Positions 5,079 to 6,282 of a DNA stretch of 6,282 nucleotides are shown here, in pieces. The notes beneath the pieces were generated by a model, which ran no database searches, was not told where the DNA came from, and saw only the letters and a list, made by a program, of their open reading frames with translations. How positions within the stretch are numbered: position 1 is the stretch's first letter; every line of letters begins with the position of its first letter. Origin of the DNA: DATLZM01 sp035559315 (lineage in GTDB: Bacteria > Actinomycetota > UBA4738 > HRBIN12); NCBI GenBank assembly GCA_035559315.1, contig DATMBJ010000222.1:1-6282 (forward strand), read 5' to 3'. The position numbers and the translations under genes were made by a program.

Positions 5079-5723
5079 ATGGACGTGTACCCGGAGCGAC
5101 GGAACGAGCGCCCGCGCGACGACGGGGGCGAGCCCCGCCGCGTGCTGGTCGCCCTGCTCTTCGTCGACATCGTGGGCTCCACCCGCTGGGTGGTCGAGCT
5201 CGGGGACCGCGCGTGGCGCGAGCAGCTCGACCGCTTCCTGGCGGCGGCCCGCGCGGAGCTCGACCGGTCCGAGGGGCGCGAGGTCGACGCCGTCGGGGAT
5301 GGGCTGCTCGCGGCCTTCGACGGAGCGACGCGCGCCGTCCGGTGCGCGGGCGGGATCGTCCGGGGCGCGCGGGCGCTCGGCCTCGAGGTCAGGGCCGGCG
5401 TCCACGTCGGGGAGTGCGAGGTGGATGGGGGCCGCCTCCGGGGCGTCTCGCTCCACCTGGGCGCCCGCCTCGCCGCCCTGGCGGAACCCGGCGAGGTGCT
5501 CGTGTCAGGCACGGTTCGAGACGTCGTGGCCGGTTCCGGCCTCCGGTTCCGCGACCGCGGGGTCCACGAGCTCCGGGGCCTCCCCGGACGGCACCGCGTC
5601 TACTCGGCCCGCGGCGAGGCCAACGTCTCCGCCGGTCCGGCGGCCGCCGGTTCGCCTCCCCCGCGTCGGCCGACGGCGGCGTGGGTGGGGCGAACCACCC
5701 CAGGAGCGATCCCGCCGCCGTGA
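5079..5723 (+). CDS. single-domain class III adenylate/guanylate cyclase-like protein, atypical active site
   Basis: This 214-residue protein is one class III nucleotide cyclase domain (about 21-177) with a short charged N-terminus and a Pro/Ala-rich tail (about 180-214). It has no membrane segment or sensor domain, so it is probably a cytosolic homodimer. Conserved features are FVDIVGST with metal-binding D30, GDG with metal-binding D74, and the LHLGAR helix with R130, the transition-state arginine. The familiar C-terminal run from PGEVLVS to RFRDRG is also present. Compared with the usual actinobacterial GREVKTTGDG and DDVGG patterns (recalled, not searched), the base-recognition lysine is Asp70 and its partner aspartate is Arg119, and the helix Asn is His126. 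The family makes cAMP or cGMP from ATP or GTP. Here the substrate is uncertain and a pseudo-enzyme is possible. It is the only plus-strand gene of the window. Confidence 0.92.
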   Translation: MDVYPERRNERPRDDGGEPRRVLVALLFVDIVGSTRWVVELGDRAWREQLDRFLAAARAELDRSEGREVDAVGDGLLAAFDGATRAVRCAGGIVRGARALGLEVRAGVHVGECEVDGGRLRGVSLHLGARLAALAEPGEVLVSGTVRDVVAGSGLRFRDRGVHELRGLPGRHRVYSARGEANVSAGPAAAGSPPPRRPTAAWVGRTTPGAIPPP

Positions 5724-5730
5724 GGTGCCG

Positions 5731-5764
5731 GAAGGCCCAGCAACCCGGGGGCTGCTGGGCCTTC
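5731..5764. terminator. 12-base-stem hairpin between convergent genes
   Basis: GAAGGCCCAGCA (5731-5742) and TGCTGGGCCTTC (5753-5764) pair perfectly around a 10-base loop, starting 8 bases past the cyclase stop. There is no T-run on either strand. The position between the convergent cyclase and clpC genes and the symmetry suggest a bidirectional terminator of the U-less kind seen in high-GC genomes. Confidence 0.65.
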
Positions 5765-5773
5765 GGCCTTGCG

Positions 5774-5795
5774 GGGCCGGGGGCGCGCCCGGCCC
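5774..5795. terminator. second hairpin in the convergent gap
   Basis: GGGCCGGG (5774-5781) and CCCGGCCC (5788-5795) form an 8-base perfect stem with a 6-base loop, 49 bases after the clpC stop on the minus strand. It has no T-run. It would be the first strong structure met by polymerase leaving clpC, and may work in tandem with the 5731-5764 hairpin. Confidence 0.45.
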
Positions 5796-5843
5796 ACGTC
5801 TCTTCGGTTATCGGCGCCCGTGGGGCCCGGCTCGAGCCCCGGG

Positions 5844-6282
5844 TCAGCCTTCCTGCTGCCCGGCGAGCTCCACGGGCGGGGTCTCGGGGGCCCCGGGGGC
5901 GGCCTCGAACACGATCTGGCCGTCCCGGGCGTCCACGATGATGGTCTGGCCCGCCTTGAACTCCTTCCACAGGAGCTTCTCCGAGAGCGGGTCCTCCACC
6001 ATCCGCTGGATCGTCCGGCGCAGCGGCCGGGCCCCGAGGGCGGGGTCGTACCCCTTCTCCGCGAGCAGCTCCTTGGCCGCGTCGGTCAGCTCGATGTCGA
6101 CGTCCTTGGCCTTCAGCTGCTCGCGGACCCGCTTCATCATCAGGTCCACGATCGCCTTCACGTCCTCGCGCGAGAGCGAGTGGAAGACGATGACCTCGTC
6201 GATCCGGTTCAGGAACTCGGGCCGGAAGGAGCGCTTGAGCTCCTCCAGCACCTTCTCCTTCATCTTCTCGTAGGTGACCTCC
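5844..6282 (-). CDS. clpC: ATP-dependent Clp protease ATPase subunit ClpC, C-terminal part (partial)
   Basis: Only the last 145 residues are visible; the gene continues beyond the right edge. ClpC is a two-domain AAA+ unfoldase that feeds proteins to the ClpP peptidase in the cytosol. What is seen is the end of the second AAA+ domain: FRPEFLNRID, with the conserved arginine-finger region, then EVIVFHSL. The D2 small domain follows, with GYDPALGARPLRR carrying the sensor-2 arginine, and RMVEDPLSEKLL. The EFKAGQTIIVD segment is typical of ClpC C-termini. The tail is acidic and Pro-rich and ends in QQEG. ClpC fits better than ClpB because of the EFKAGQTIIVD segment and the neighbouring radA-carD cluster, but the N-terminal domains that would settle it are outside the window. 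The gene converges on the cyclase gene across two hairpins. Confidence 0.95.
   Translation of the reverse strand, partial: EVTYEKMKEKVLEELKRSFRPEFLNRIDEVIVFHSLSREDVKAIVDLMMKRVREQLKAKDVDIELTDAAKELLAEKGYDPALGARPLRRTIQRMVEDPLSEKLLWKEFKAGQTIIVDARDGQIVFEAAPGAPETPPVELAGQQEG

Noticed and set aside
4796..5512. Minus-strand 238-codon frame covering the divergent gap and half the cyclase gene
   Set aside because: It is low-complexity Ser/Arg/Pro sequence opposite well-conserved cyclase motifs.
4348..5723. A Pycsar-type anti-phage system (cyclase plus effector)
   Set aside because: The neighbouring 119-residue protein has no membrane segment, TIR signature or cyclic-nucleotide-binding motif that I can see, and the surroundings are housekeeping genes. 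Only the atypical cyclase residues remain of interest.
3958..6273. Plus-strand open frame of 771 codons
   Set aside because: It runs antisense through radA and clpC and out of frame through the cyclase gene, with low-complexity composition. It is not a gene.
1..6282. RNA genes, CRISPR arrays, insertion sequences, attachment sites
   Set aside because: Reading both strands showed no tRNA-like or rRNA-like sequence, no regularly spaced direct repeats, and no transposase or integrase motifs.

Overview
The window looks like a chromosomal housekeeping region of a very GC-rich bacterium. I judge it by eye to be above 70% G+C with G/C at nearly every wobble position. It is most likely an actinomycetote or a close high-GC relative. 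The core order clpC ... radA-carD-(PIN/TRAM)-ispD-ispF is the conserved cluster known from Actinomycetota and Bacillota. The CarD protein, the TANNNT-type -10 elements and the style of the small class III cyclase also fit Actinomycetota. No rRNA, tRNA, CRISPR array or mobile element was seen.

Layout from right to left, which is the direction of transcription for most genes: the 3' end of clpC (partial, minus); a convergent gap with two strong hairpins; a plus-strand single-domain class III nucleotide cyclase; a 371-base divergent intergenic region with candidate promoters, two related palindromes and a tiny upstream ORF; an unrecognised 119-residue, tryptophan-rich gene (minus); radA; a short gap holding a hairpin and a clear carD promoter; carD; a membrane-anchored PIN/TRAM protein; ispD; ispF; and possibly the first codons of another gene running off the left edge.

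The minus-strand genes form two likely transcription units. The first is the 119-residue gene plus radA (35-base gap). The second starts at its own promoter upstream of carD and runs through the PIN/TRAM gene, ispD and ispF. In its last part the stop and start codons overlap (PIN/TRAM-ispD 4 bases, ispD-ispF 8 bases), which suggests translational coupling. IspD and IspF catalyse two steps of the MEP isoprenoid pathway. RadA acts in recombinational repair, CarD in transcription initiation at RNA polymerase, and ClpC in proteolysis.

The unusual part is 4348-5723. Between clpC and radA sits a divergent pair: an unknown small protein and a cyclase that keeps its metal-binding aspartates and an arginine but has apparently exchanged the charge of both base-recognition residues (Lys to Asp70, Asp to Arg119). 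disA, which often follows radA in this cluster, is not present between radA and carD.
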